From contig NZ_RQVL01000002.1 of the NCBI RefSeq assembly GCF_003992005.1, positions 1 to 64,000 of the forward strand: a DNA stretch of 64,000 nucleotides, in the 5' to 3' direction. Below the pieces are notes generated by a model. It was not told the DNA's origin and made no database searches. It saw nothing but the letters and a program-made list of their open reading frames with translations. Position 1 is the stretch's first letter. Every line of letters begins with the position of its first letter. This stretch comes from Veillonella sp. VA139. Lineage in GTDB: Bacteria; Bacillota; Negativicutes; Veillonellales; Veillonellaceae. The position numbers and the translations under genes were made by a program. Of this stretch, positions 1-6,455 are shown in pieces.

Positions 1-1
1 A

Positions 2-94
2 TTTACTGGTAGTGCATTTAATAAATTTGTGTTAGTATTAGTCATAAGAACTGAACCTTCTTTCTGTGATTTTTATTTGACACTTAAATCTTAA
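2..94 (+). CDS. C-terminal 30 codons of an upstream transposon gene (orf13/TcpC-like?), partial
   Basis: An open frame enters from the window edge and runs 30 codons to TAA. In Tn916 the gene before the tet(M) leader is orf13, a TcpC-like conjugation protein, so this is probably its C-terminus. The assignment rests on position; too little sequence is visible for family recognition. The stop lies inside the loop of the following hairpin terminator, the usual arrangement for a gene end. Confidence 0.5.
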   Translation, partial: FTGSAFNKFVLVLVIRTEPSFCDFYLTLKS

Positions 95-114
95 AGAAGT
101 TCAGTTCTTTTTTC
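46..114 (+). terminator. Hairpin terminator after the upstream transfer gene
   Basis: AAGAACTGAAC at 46-56 pairs with GTTCAGTTCTT at 99-109, extended inward by partial complementarity and followed by a T run. The loop is large. It probably ends transcription of the upstream gene, insulating the tet(M) promoter that follows. Confidence 0.6.
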
Positions 115-171
115 AATACTAACTAAACACGTTTACACAAAATATTTTACACTGTCAAAATTGGAGATTCC

Positions 172-200
172 TTTACAAATATGCTCTTACGTGCTATAAT
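172..200 (+). promoter_or_regulatory. tet(M) promoter
   Basis: A -35-like TTTACA (172-177) and a perfect -10 TATAAT (195-200) are separated by 17 bases. Transcription would start near 207, giving a leader of about 270 bases before tet(M). This position fits the known Ptet of Tn916-family elements. Confidence 0.75.
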
Positions 201-231
201 TTAAGTATCTATTTAAAAGGAGTTAATAAAT

Positions 232-255
232 ATGCGGCAAGGTATTCTTAAATAA
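232..255 (+). CDS. Seven-codon leader mini-ORF in the tet(M) 5' region
   Basis: ATG at 232 opens MRQGILK and stops with TAA at 253-255. A strong AAAAGGAG (215-222) sits about 10 bases upstream, so translation is plausible. Its codons overlap the left arm of the long stem whose right arm is at 323-340, so a ribosome on it would prevent that stem from forming. A regulatory role is inferred. Confidence 0.45.
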   Translation: MRQGILK

Positions 256-340
256 ACTGTCAATTTGATAGTGGGAACAAATAATTGGATGTCCTTTTTT
301 AGGAGGGCTTAGTTTTTTGTACCCAGTTTAAGAATACCTT
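239..340 (+). promoter_or_regulatory. Long-range stem in the tet(M) leader
   Basis: Bases 239-259 (containing GGTATTCTTAAA and AAACTG) are complementary to 323-340 (CAGTTTAAGAATACCTT). The pairing spans about 60 bases holding T-rich stretches. It is probably part of the attenuator that adjusts tet(M) read-through to translation status. Confidence 0.55.
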
Positions 341-376
341 TATCATGTGATTCTAAAGTATCCGGAGAATATCTGT

Positions 377-463
377 ATGCTTTGTATGCCTATGGTTATG
401 CATAAAAATCCCAGTGATAAGAGTATTTATCACTGGGATTTTTATGCCCTTTTGGGCTTTTGA
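377..463 (+). CDS. tet(M) leader peptide (Tn916 orf12), 28 aa
   Basis: ATG at 377 follows GGAG at 364-367 and opens a 28-codon frame ending TGA at 461-463. It begins MLCMPMVMHKNP and ends FYALLGF. This is the tet(M) leader peptide of Tn916. In the accepted model, tetracycline-stalled ribosomes on this peptide block the hairpin at 404-443 and let polymerase continue into tet(M). The reading frame is intact here, so inducible control is probably retained. Confidence 0.85.
   Translation: MLCMPMVMHKNPSDKSIYHWDFYALLGF
404..443 (+). terminator. Attenuator hairpin inside the tet(M) leader peptide
   Basis: AAAAATCCCAGTGATAA (404-420) pairs almost perfectly with TTATCACTGGGATTTTT. The T tract on the 3' arm makes it a Rho-independent terminator buried in the leader peptide coding region. 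It is the known control point of tet(M) induction. Confidence 0.85.
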
Positions 464-478
464 ATGGAGGAAAATCAC

Positions 479-2398
479 ATGAAAATTATTAATATTGGAG
501 TTTTAGCTCATGTTGATGCGGGAAAAACTACCTTAACAGAAAGCTTATTATATAACAGTGGAGCGATTACAGAATTAGGAAGCGTGGACAAAGGTACAAC
601 GAGGACGGATAATACGCTTTTAGAACGTCAGAGAGGAATTACAATTCAGACAGGAATAACCTCTTTTCAGTGGGAAAATACGAAGGTGAACATCATAGAC
701 ACGCCAGGACATATGGATTTCTTAGCAGAAGTATATCGTTCATTATCAGTTTTAGATGGGGCAATTCTACTGATTTCTGCAAAAGATGGCGTACAAGCAC
801 AAACTCGTATATTATTTCATGCACTTAGGAAAATGGGGATTCCCACAATCTTTTTTATCAATAAGATTGACCAAAATGGAATTGATTTATCAACGGTTTA
901 TCAGGATATTAAAGAGAAACTTTCTGCCGAAATTGTAATCAAACAGAAGGTAGAACTGTATCCTAATATGTGTGTGACGAACTTTACCGAATCTGAACAA
1001 TGGGATACGGTAATAGAGGGAAACGATGACCTTTTAGAGAAATATATGTCCGGTAAATCATTAGAAGCATTGGAACTCGAACAAGAGGAAAGCATAAGAT
1101 TTCAGAATTGTTCTCTGTTCCCTCTTTATCATGGAAGTGCAAAAAGTAATATAGGGATTGATAACCTTATAGAAGTTATTACTAATAAATTTTATTCATC
1201 AACACATCGAGGTCAGTCTGAACTTTGCGGAAAAGTTTTCAAAATTGAGTATTCGGAAAAAAGACAGCGTCTTGCATATATACGTCTTTATAGTGGCGTA
1301 CTGCATTTGCGAGATTCGGTTAGAATATCGGAAAAGGAAAAAATAAAAATTACAGAAATGTATACTTCAATAAATGGTGAATTATGTAAAATCGATAAGG
1401 CTTATTCCGGGGAAATTGTTATTTTGCAGAATGAGTTTTTGAAGTTAAATAGTGTTCTTGGAGATACAAAACTATTGCCACAGAGAAAAAAGATTGAAAA
1501 TCCGCACCCTCTACTACAAACAACTGTTGAACCGAGTAAACCTGAACAGAGAGAAATGTTGCTTGATGCCCTTTTGGAAATCTCCGACAGTGACCCGCTT
1601 CTGCGATATTATGTGGATTCTGCGACACATGAAATCATACTTTCTTTCTTAGGGAAAGTACAAATGGAAGTGACTTGTGCTCTGCTGCAAGAAAAGTATC
1701 ATGTGGAGATAGAAATAAAAGAGCCTACAGTCATTTATATGGAAAGACCGTTAAAAAAAGCTGAGTATACCATTCACATCGAAGTTCCACCGAATCCTTT
1801 CTGGGCTTCCATTGGTCTATCTGTAGCACAGCTTCCATTAGGGAGCGGAGTACAGTATGAGAGCTCGGTTTCTCTTGGATACTTAAATCAATCGTTTCAA
1901 AATGCAGTTATGGAGGGGATACGCTATGGCTGTGAACAAGGATTGTATGGTTGGAATGTGACGGACTGTAAAATCTGTTTTAAGTATGGCTTATACTATA
2001 GCCCTGTTAGTACCCCAGCAGATTTTCGGATGCTTGCTCCTATTGTATTGGAACAAGTCTTAAAAAAAGCTGGAACAGAATTGTTAGAGCCATATCTTAG
2101 TTTTAAAATTTATGCGCCACAGGAATATCTTTTACGAGCATACAACGATGCTCCTAAATATTGTGCGAACATCGTAGACACTCAATTGAAAAATAATGAG
2201 GTCATTCTTAGTGGAGAAATCCCTGCTCGGTGTATTCAAGAATATCGTAGTGATTTAACTTTCTTTACAAATGGACGTAGTGTTTGTTTAACAGAGTTAA
2301 AAGGGTACCATGTTACTACCGGTGAACCTGTTTGCCAGCCCCGTCGTCCAAATAGTCGGATAGATAAAGTACGATATATGTTCAATAAAATAACTTAG
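479..2398 (+). CDS. tet(M): Tetracycline resistance ribosomal protection protein Tet(M)
   Basis: This 639-residue EF-G-like GTPase displaces tetracycline from the ribosomal A site. Visible GTPase motifs are AHVDAGKTT (G1, about residues 9-17), RGITI (switch I), DTPGH (G3) and NKID (G4). They are followed by EF-G-like domains and the characteristic C-terminal tail. ATG 479 was preferred over the in-frame ATG 464 because GGAGG (466-470) lies at the right distance from 479, and it gives the standard Tet(M) length. Expression is controlled by the upstream leader and attenuator. No frameshift or truncation is seen, so resistance should be functional. Confidence 0.98.
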   Translation: MKIINIGVLAHVDAGKTTLTESLLYNSGAITELGSVDKGTTRTDNTLLERQRGITIQTGITSFQWENTKVNIIDTPGHMDFLAEVYRSLSVLDGAILLISAKDGVQAQTRILFHALRKMGIPTIFFINKIDQNGIDLSTVYQDIKEKLSAEIVIKQKVELYPNMCVTNFTESEQWDTVIEGNDDLLEKYMSGKSLEALELEQEESIRFQNCSLFPLYHGSAKSNIGIDNLIEVITNKFYSSTHRGQSELCGKVFKIEYSEKRQRLAYIRLYSGVLHLRDSVRISEKEKIKITEMYTSINGELCKIDKAYSGEIVILQNEFLKLNSVLGDTKLLPQRKKIENPHPLLQTTVEPSKPEQREMLLDALLEISDSDPLLRYYVDSATHEIILSFLGKVQMEVTCALLQEKYHVEIEIKEPTVIYMERPLKKAEYTIHIEVPPNPFWASIGLSVAQLPLGSGVQYESSVSLGYLNQSFQNAVMEGIRYGCEQGLYGWNVTDCKICFKYGLYYSPVSTPADFRMLAPIVLEQVLKKAGTELLEPYLSFKIYAPQEYLLRAYNDAPKYCANIVDTQLKNNEVILSGEIPARCIQEYRSDLTFFTNGRSVCLTELKGYHVTTGEPVCQPRRPNSRIDKVRYMFNKIT

Positions 2399-2495
2399 TG
2401 TATTTTATGTTGTTATATAAATATGGTTTCTTGTTAAATAAGATGAAATATTTTTTAATAAAGATTTGAATTAAAGTGTAAAGGAGGAGATAGTT

Positions 2496-2684
2496 ATTAT
2501 AAACTACAAGTGGATATTGTGTCCTGTATGTGGAAATAAAACACGATTAAAGATAAGGGAAGATACTGAATTAAAAAAATTCCCCCTCTATTGTCCGAAA
2601 TGCAGACAAGAAAATTTAATTGAAATAAAGCAGTTCAAAGTAACTGTGATTACAGAGCCAGACGCAAAGACGCAGAGCCGATAA
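2496..2684 (+). CDS. Cysteine-rich KTR-domain protein (Tn916 orf6 region), 62 aa
   Basis: A 62-codon zinc-ribbon-like protein contains CPVCGNKTRLKIRED and, about 20 residues on, CPKC. The paired CxxC motifs suggest zinc binding, and the KTR motif names the family that accompanies tet(M) in these elements. No ATG, GTG or TTG fits: the frame reads ATT (2496), ATA, AAC, TAC, AAG, TGG. A strong AAGGAGG at 2481-2487 lies 8 bases before the ATT. Start at ATT 2496 is therefore likely, giving MINYKW. Function is unknown. Confidence 0.7.
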   Translation: MINYKWILCPVCGNKTRLKIREDTELKKFPLYCPKCRQENLIEIKQFKVTVITEPDAKTQSR

Positions 2685-2720
2685 AATGAGATTAATACAA
2701 TCTCATTTTATCGGCTCTTT
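2675..2720. terminator. Perfect 17-bp hairpin between convergent genes
   Basis: GAGCCGATAAAATGAGA (2675-2691) is exactly complementary to 2701-2717, followed by TTT on the plus strand. Because orf9 converges from the other side, it probably acts as a bidirectional terminator for the KTR gene and orf9. Confidence 0.8.
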
Positions 2721-2743
2721 CCGTTATGTATGGATTCTTTTAA

Positions 2744-3097
2744 TTAGTCTTCGATGTTTCTTGCTTCGTTGATACCGCTGGCTAAAGATTCCATTAAGGA
2801 TAGTTCTTTGTCTGTAAAGCTATCCATGTATTTCTCTATCTGTAATCGTCGGGTGCTTTTTACCAAGTTATTAGCAGGTAAGAAAAATTCATCAACGGAA
2901 ACATGAAGTAACGATACAAGGTCATAAAGAACTTGTATGCTGGGGTGTTGCCCTTTATTTTCAATATTAGTTAAGTACCGTGGGTCAATTTCAATCAATG
3001 CTCCCACTTGTTCACGAGTTAAACCTCGTTTCAATCGAGCTTCTTTAATGGCTAAACCAAAGGCTCTAAAATCATATTTATCTTCTTTTTTACGCAT
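2744..3097 (-). CDS. XRE-family transcriptional regulator (Tn916 orf9)
   Basis: A 117-residue protein has an N-terminal helix-turn-helix at about residues 12-66 ([19 protein letters not shown], then [17 protein letters not shown]) and a helical C-terminal tail. It is the only gene of this part of the element on the minus strand, opposing tet(M) and orf7. In Tn916 this protein is proposed to repress orf7 transcription; anti-orf9 transcription coming from tet(M) would then relieve repression. The match to the Tn916 family is good by memory. Confidence 0.92.
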   Translation of the reverse strand: MRKKEDKYDFRAFGLAIKEARLKRGLTREQVGALIEIDPRYLTNIENKGQHPSIQVLYDLVSLLHVSVDEFFLPANNLVKSTRRLQIEKYMDSFTDKELSLMESLASGINEARNIED

Positions 3098-3255
3098 AGT
3101 AGACCACCTCTATACATTTTATTGTTCCTACTGAATTAAAAACAGGTATAGAAAAACGTGTTATATGGTTTATAGGTTTATATTTAATAAAAAGCACTAC
3201 TAAACGCCAATAAAAAAAACCGTTATATGGTAGTGCTATTTACGCTGTTAAAATA

Positions 3256-3322
3256 TTGTATATTACTTCCAAATGGCGGTTTGTTGGAGGTCAACGTCGC
3301 CATGAAGTACATCATATACAAT
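3256..3322. repeat. Nested imperfect inverted repeat
   Basis: Outer arms ATTGTATAT / ATATACAAT, then ACTTC / GAAGT, then ATGGCG / CGCCAT, surround a loop of about 20 bases. Three nested blocks with small internal mismatches suggest an RNA hairpin or an operator. Orf9 is the obvious candidate ligand, by location only. Confidence 0.5.
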
Positions 3323-3425
3323 AAATTTCCTTACATTGGGTTCTTGTCAAAAAAAGTCGTCTATCTGCAATAGATAAGTACGTCCACCAATGTGGTTTTA
3401 TAAATCATATAGATAGAATAACAGA

Positions 3426-3466
3426 AGCATGTAAACAGAGAAATAAATCTGTTTATATGCTTTTTT
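3426..3466 (+). terminator. Terminator upstream of orf7
   Basis: AGCATGTAAACAGA pairs with TCTGTTTATATGCT (one mismatch or wobble) and is followed by six T. No gene ends here on this strand, so it is a read-through barrier placed before orf7. Confidence 0.7.
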
Positions 3467-3601
3467 GGCTATTCAGAACTTTTTTACAAAGTTTATTTAT
3501 CAGTAATGCAACAAATCCCCCTTTCACATTGGGACTAAGAGTGAAAGGAGATAAACGAGCAAGGCTCACTTCCTTTCCTAGACAGAAAGGGGGTGAGAAA
3601 C

Positions 3602-4024
3602 ATGAAACCATCTTCTTTTCAGACCACAATAGAAAATCAGTTTGACTATATCTGTAAACGTGCTATGGAAGACGAGCGAAAGAATTATATGCTTTATCTT
3701 TCAAGGATTGCAAAGCGTGAGGTGTCCTTTTCGGATGTTGGCGATTATCTTGTTAGCCAGTTTGCGACAACAGATAACTATTCAACTGACTTTCAGATTT
3801 TTACACTCAATGGGTTATCAGTAGGCGTTGAAAATGATTTGTTGAGTGAAGCATTACGTGAGTTGCCAGACAAGAAACGTGAAATTCTACTGCTGTTTTA
3901 CTTTATGGACATGAGCGATTCAGAAATTGCAGATCTGTTGAAATTGAACCGTTCTACTGTCTATCGGCATAGAACCAGTGGACTAGCCTTAATTAAAAAG
4001 TTTATGGAGGAATTTGAAGAATGA
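3602..4024 (+). CDS. Sigma-70-like regulator (Tn916 orf7)
   Basis: This 140-residue protein has a C-terminal sigma region 4-like helix-turn-helix (LPDKKREILLLFYFMDMSDS, then EIADLLKLNRSTVYRHR, about residues 92-130). In Tn916 orf7 is required for full expression of excision and transfer genes. ATG 3602 was chosen because AAAGGGGGTGA lies just upstream; the GTG at 3593 falls inside that ribosome binding site. The stop overlaps the orf8 start by four bases (ATGA), so the two are translationally coupled. Confidence 0.92.
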   Translation: MKPSSFQTTIENQFDYICKRAMEDERKNYMLYLSRIAKREVSFSDVGDYLVSQFATTDNYSTDFQIFTLNGLSVGVENDLLSEALRELPDKKREILLLFYFMDMSDSEIADLLKLNRSTVYRHRTSGLALIKKFMEEFEE

Positions 4025-4251
4025 AAACACAATATCCTATGATTCCCTTTCCTCTCATTGTAAAGGCAACAGATGGCGATACCGAAGCGATTAACCAGAT
4101 TCTACATCATTACAGAGGGTACATAACGAAGCGTTCCCTACGACTTATGAAAGATGAATATGGCAATCAAAGTATGGTCGTTGATGAAGTCTTACGTGGA
4201 AGAATGGAAACCAGACTGATTACAAAGATTTTGTCATTTGAAATTAAGTAA
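4021..4251 (+). CDS. Tn916 orf8, helix-turn-helix-domain protein
   Basis: A 76-residue protein begins MKTQYPMIPFPLIVKATDGD. Its middle (AINQILHHYRGYITKRSLRL) resembles the N-terminal helical part of sigma-like regulators. It overlaps orf7 by ATGA and is co-transcribed with it. In Tn916 orf7 and orf8 act together to raise transcription through xis-int and around the circular form into transfer genes. Its biochemical role is not established. Confidence 0.9.
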   Translation: MKTQYPMIPFPLIVKATDGDTEAINQILHHYRGYITKRSLRLMKDEYGNQSMVVDEVLRGRMETRLITKILSFEIK

Positions 4252-4711
4252 TATCCTCTCTCCTTTCGTGGAAGCGTGCTAAACCATTCCACGCTTCCCG
4301 AACAGGGAGGTTTGTTATTCCACCAAAGCATATTGAGCTTTCAATGTGTTTTGATAGGCTAACGAGCCATTGTTCTTTGAAAACTGAATAAAAGTAATCG
4401 AATACGTTTCGATAAGAAAAGAGCCAACGGAACTAACCGCCATGACCTATCTTATAAAGATAGCGAGCGATTCATGTTAGTGATCCGAGAAGCAATCTTT
4501 AGCAGGATTGCCTGCAACGACATTCTTATCGTGATAATGATACTCCCATACAGTCAATAGTCCGAGCGTGATAAAACCGTCGCAGGCAATGAGTATGGCT
4601 ACATGAGAACCATGCAGGGGTGGAACTCCCGTGAGCTTTGCTAAAGCTGTTCGATTGCTGGTAAAACAACTTTTATGAAATCCAAATAAGTGATTTGGAA
4701 AGGAGGATTTT
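4252..4711 (+). promoter_or_regulatory. Structured untranslated leader between orf8 and xis
   Basis: About 460 bases without a supported gene. In order: a hairpin GGAAGCGTG / CACGCTTCC (about 4270-4297), a boxA-like TGTTCTTTGAAAACT (4371-4385), a short palindrome ATCGAA-5-TTCGAT (4397-4413), competing hairpins at 4492-4511 and 4507-4590, AGCTTTGCTAAAGCT near 4640, and TCCAAA / TTTGGA (4681-4699) abutting the xis ribosome binding site. The density of pairing suggests a functional RNA leader controlling xis-int. I do not recognise a named RNA family. Confidence 0.5.
4371..4385 (+). promoter_or_regulatory. boxA-like antitermination sequence
   Basis: TGTTCTTTGAAAACT equals, as I recall it, the boxA motif found in Bacillus rRNA leaders and 16S-23S spacers, where NusB/S10 bind to stop premature termination. 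No rRNA follows here. Its place downstream of orf7-orf8 and ahead of xis-int suits processive transcription across the element. Confidence 0.55.
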
Positions 4712-4915
4712 ATGAAGCAGACTGACATTCCTATTTGGGAACGTTATACCCTAACCATTGAAGAAGCGTCAAAATATTTTCGTATTGGCGAAAACAAGCT
4801 ACGACGCTTGGCAGAGGAAAATAAAAATGCAAATTGGCTGATTATGAATGGCAATCGTATTCAGATTAAACGAAAACAATTTGAAAAAATTATAGATACA
4901 TTGGACGCAATCTAG
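4712..4915 (+). CDS. xis: Excisionase Xis of Tn916
   Basis: A 67-residue basic winged-helix protein begins [20 protein letters not shown] and includes [20 protein letters not shown]. It matches Tn916 Xis in length and, from memory, sequence. It binds near the element ends and directs Int toward excision. The ribosome binding site AAAGGAGGA lies right after the TCCAAA/TTTGGA hairpin. int follows after 81 bases in the same orientation. Confidence 0.95.
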
Positions 4916-4996
4916 CGTCGCCAAAGGGTCTTGTATATGATAAAATAGTATTAAGTCGTATCAAGGCTCTTTCCATAAAGGAAAGGAGCAAATGCC

Positions 4997-6214
4997 ATGT
5001 CAGAAAAAAGACGTGACAATAAAGGTCGAATCTTAAAGACTGGAGAGAGCCAACGAAAAGACGGAAGATACTTATACAAATATATAGATTCATTTGGAGA
5101 ACCGCAATTTGTTTACTCGTGGAAACTTGTGGCTACAGACCGAGTACCAGCAGGAAAGCGTGATTGTATCTCACTTAGAGAGAAAATCGCAGAGTTACAG
5201 AAAGACATTCATGATGGTATTGATGTTGTAGGAAAGAAAATGACACTCTGCCAGCTTTACGCAAAACAGAACGCTCAAAGACCAAAGGTTAGAAAAAACA
5301 CTGAAACTGGACGCAAATATCTTATGGATATTTTGAAGAAAGACAAGTTAGGTGTAAGAAGTATTGACAGTATTAAGCCATCAGACGCTAAAGAATGGGC
5401 TATTAGAATGAGTGAAAATGGTTATGCTTATCAAACCATCAATAACTACAAACGTTCTTTAAAGGCTTCATTCTATATTGCTATACAAGATGATTGTGTT
5501 CGGAAGAATCCATTTGACTTTCAACTGAAAGCAGTTCTTGATGATGATACTGTCCCTAAGACCGTACTAACAGAAGAACAGGAAGAAAAACTGTTAGCCT
5601 TTGCAAAAGCTGATAAAACCTACAGCAAAAATTATGATGAAATTCTGATACTCTTAAAAACAGGTCTTCGTATTTCAGAGTTTGGTGGTTTGACACTTCC
5701 AGATTTAGATTTTGAGAATCGTCTTGTCAATATAGACCATCAGCTATTGAGAGATACTGAAATTGGGTACTACATTGAAACACCAAAGACCAAAAGTGGC
5801 GAACGTCAAGTTCCTATGGTTGAAGAAGCCTATCAAGCATTTAAGCGAGTGTTAGCGAATCGAAAGAATGATAAGCGTGTTGAGATTGATGGATATAGTG
5901 ATTTTCTCTTTCTTAATAGAAAGAACTATCCAAAAGTGGCAAGTGATTACAACGGCATGATGAAAGGTCTTGTTAAGAAATACAATAAGTATAACGAGGA
6001 TAAATTGCCACACATCACTCCACATAGTTTGCGACATACATTCTGTACCAACTATGCAAATGCAGGAATGAATCCAAAGGCATTACAGTACATTATGGGA
6101 CATGCTAATATAGCCATGACGCTGAACTATTACGCACATGCAACATTCGATTCTGCAATGGCAGAAATGAAACGCTTGAATAAAGAGAAGCAACAGGAGC
6201 GTCTTGTTGCTTAG
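4997..6214 (+). CDS. int: Tyrosine integrase Int of Tn916
   Basis: A 405-residue tyrosine recombinase. The N-terminal arm-binding domain (about 1-75) is followed by a core-binding SAM-like domain and a catalytic domain. Visible catalytic-region motifs are LKTGLRISEFGGL (Arg), HSLRHTFCTNYANAG (His-Arg) and MGHANIAMTLNYYAH (His and Tyr nucleophile). Length and sequence agree with Tn916 Int. It cuts and rejoins DNA at the element ends, with short unpaired coupling sequences. The gene is intact, so the element may still be mobile if its left end is complete. Confidence 0.97.
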   Translation: MSEKRRDNKGRILKTGESQRKDGRYLYKYIDSFGEPQFVYSWKLVATDRVPAGKRDCISLREKIAELQKDIHDGIDVVGKKMTLCQLYAKQNAQRPKVRKNTETGRKYLMDILKKDKLGVRSIDSIKPSDAKEWAIRMSENGYAYQTINNYKRSLKASFYIAIQDDCVRKNPFDFQLKAVLDDDTVPKTVLTEEQEEKLLAFAKADKTYSKNYDEILILLKTGLRISEFGGLTLPDLDFENRLVNIDHQLLRDTEIGYYIETPKTKSGERQVPMVEEAYQAFKRVLANRKNDKRVEIDGYSDFLFLNRKNYPKVASDYNGMMKGLVKKYNKYNEDKLPHITPHSLRHTFCTNYANAGMNPKALQYIMGHANIAMTLNYYAHATFDSAMAEMKRLNKEKQQERLVA

Positions 6215-6395
6215 TAGTACAAATGAATTTACTACTTATTTACCACTTCTGACAGCTAAGACATGAGGAAATATGCAAAGAAACGTGAAGTATCTTCCTA
6301 CAGTAAAAATACTCGAAAGCACATAGAATAAGGCTTTACGAGCATTTAAGAAAATATAAAAAGATAATTAGAAATTTATACTTTGTTTAAATAAA
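6215..6395. other. Right terminal segment of the transposon
   Basis: AT-rich non-coding sequence after int, with the tandem arm-site candidates and a run TTTGTTTAAATAAAAAAT that looks like a Tn916 end joined to an AT-rich target. No gene was seen. The exact last element base cannot be fixed without the uninterrupted host site. Confidence 0.6.
6228..6249. repeat. Tandem 11-bp repeats after int (candidate Int arm sites)
   Basis: TTTACTACTTA (6228-6238) is immediately followed by TTTACCACTTC (6239-6249). Tn916 is known to carry short direct repeats (DR-2 type) near its ends that bind the Int N-terminal domain. Identification as those sites is by position and spacing. Confidence 0.55.
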
Positions 6396-6406
6396 AAATA
6401 GATATG

Positions 6407-6440
6407 AAACAGGCACCAACGCAATAGCTGGTGCCTGTTT
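6407..6440 (-). terminator. Terminator of the sulfatase-family gene, abutting the transposon
   Basis: AAACAGGCACCA (6407-6418) is perfectly complementary to TGGTGCCTGTTT (6429-6440). It lies 16 bases beyond the stop of the minus-strand gene. On the minus strand the U tract is short (three T, then CATATC, then more T). The hairpin is strong; whether it still terminates well next to the insertion is uncertain. Confidence 0.75.
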
Positions 6441-6455
6441 TGTGCTTGTAGTAGT

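Larger units (their letters stand above)
3098..3601. other. Intergenic control region between orf9 and orf7
   Basis: About 500 bases without a convincing gene. It holds the start region of orf9, a nested inverted repeat (3256-3322), a hairpin terminator (3426-3466) and the orf7 ribosome binding site. Small frames in it lack ribosome binding sites. It is the likely regulatory hub where orf9 acts on orf7. Confidence 0.6.
1..6395. mobile_element. Tn916/Tn1545-family conjugative transposon, right half
   Basis: Contains, in canonical order, the end of an upstream transfer gene, the tet(M) leader, tet(M), a KTR-type small gene, orf9 (minus strand), orf7, orf8, xis and int. The window opens inside the element, so its left end, conjugation genes and oriT are not visible. 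The right boundary is approximate: element-like AT-rich sequence follows int, and host sequence has clearly begun by the hairpin at 6407. The exact junction, somewhere around 6380-6400, needs comparison with an empty site. The element is known to move by Int/Xis excision to a circle, conjugation and insertion into AT-rich targets. The proteins match my memory of the Tn916 set closely; no alignment could be run. Confidence 0.93.

Noticed and set aside
4371-4390. boxA-like sequence as sign of an rRNA operon
   Set aside because: No 16S, 23S or tRNA sequence lies within several kilobases and the surroundings are Tn916 genes.
4477-4728. An 83-codon open frame on the minus strand upstream of xis
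   Set aside because: It lies entirely within the hairpin-rich leader, has no ribosome binding site, reads opposite to orf8 and xis, and overlaps the xis start. The structured RNA explains the region better.
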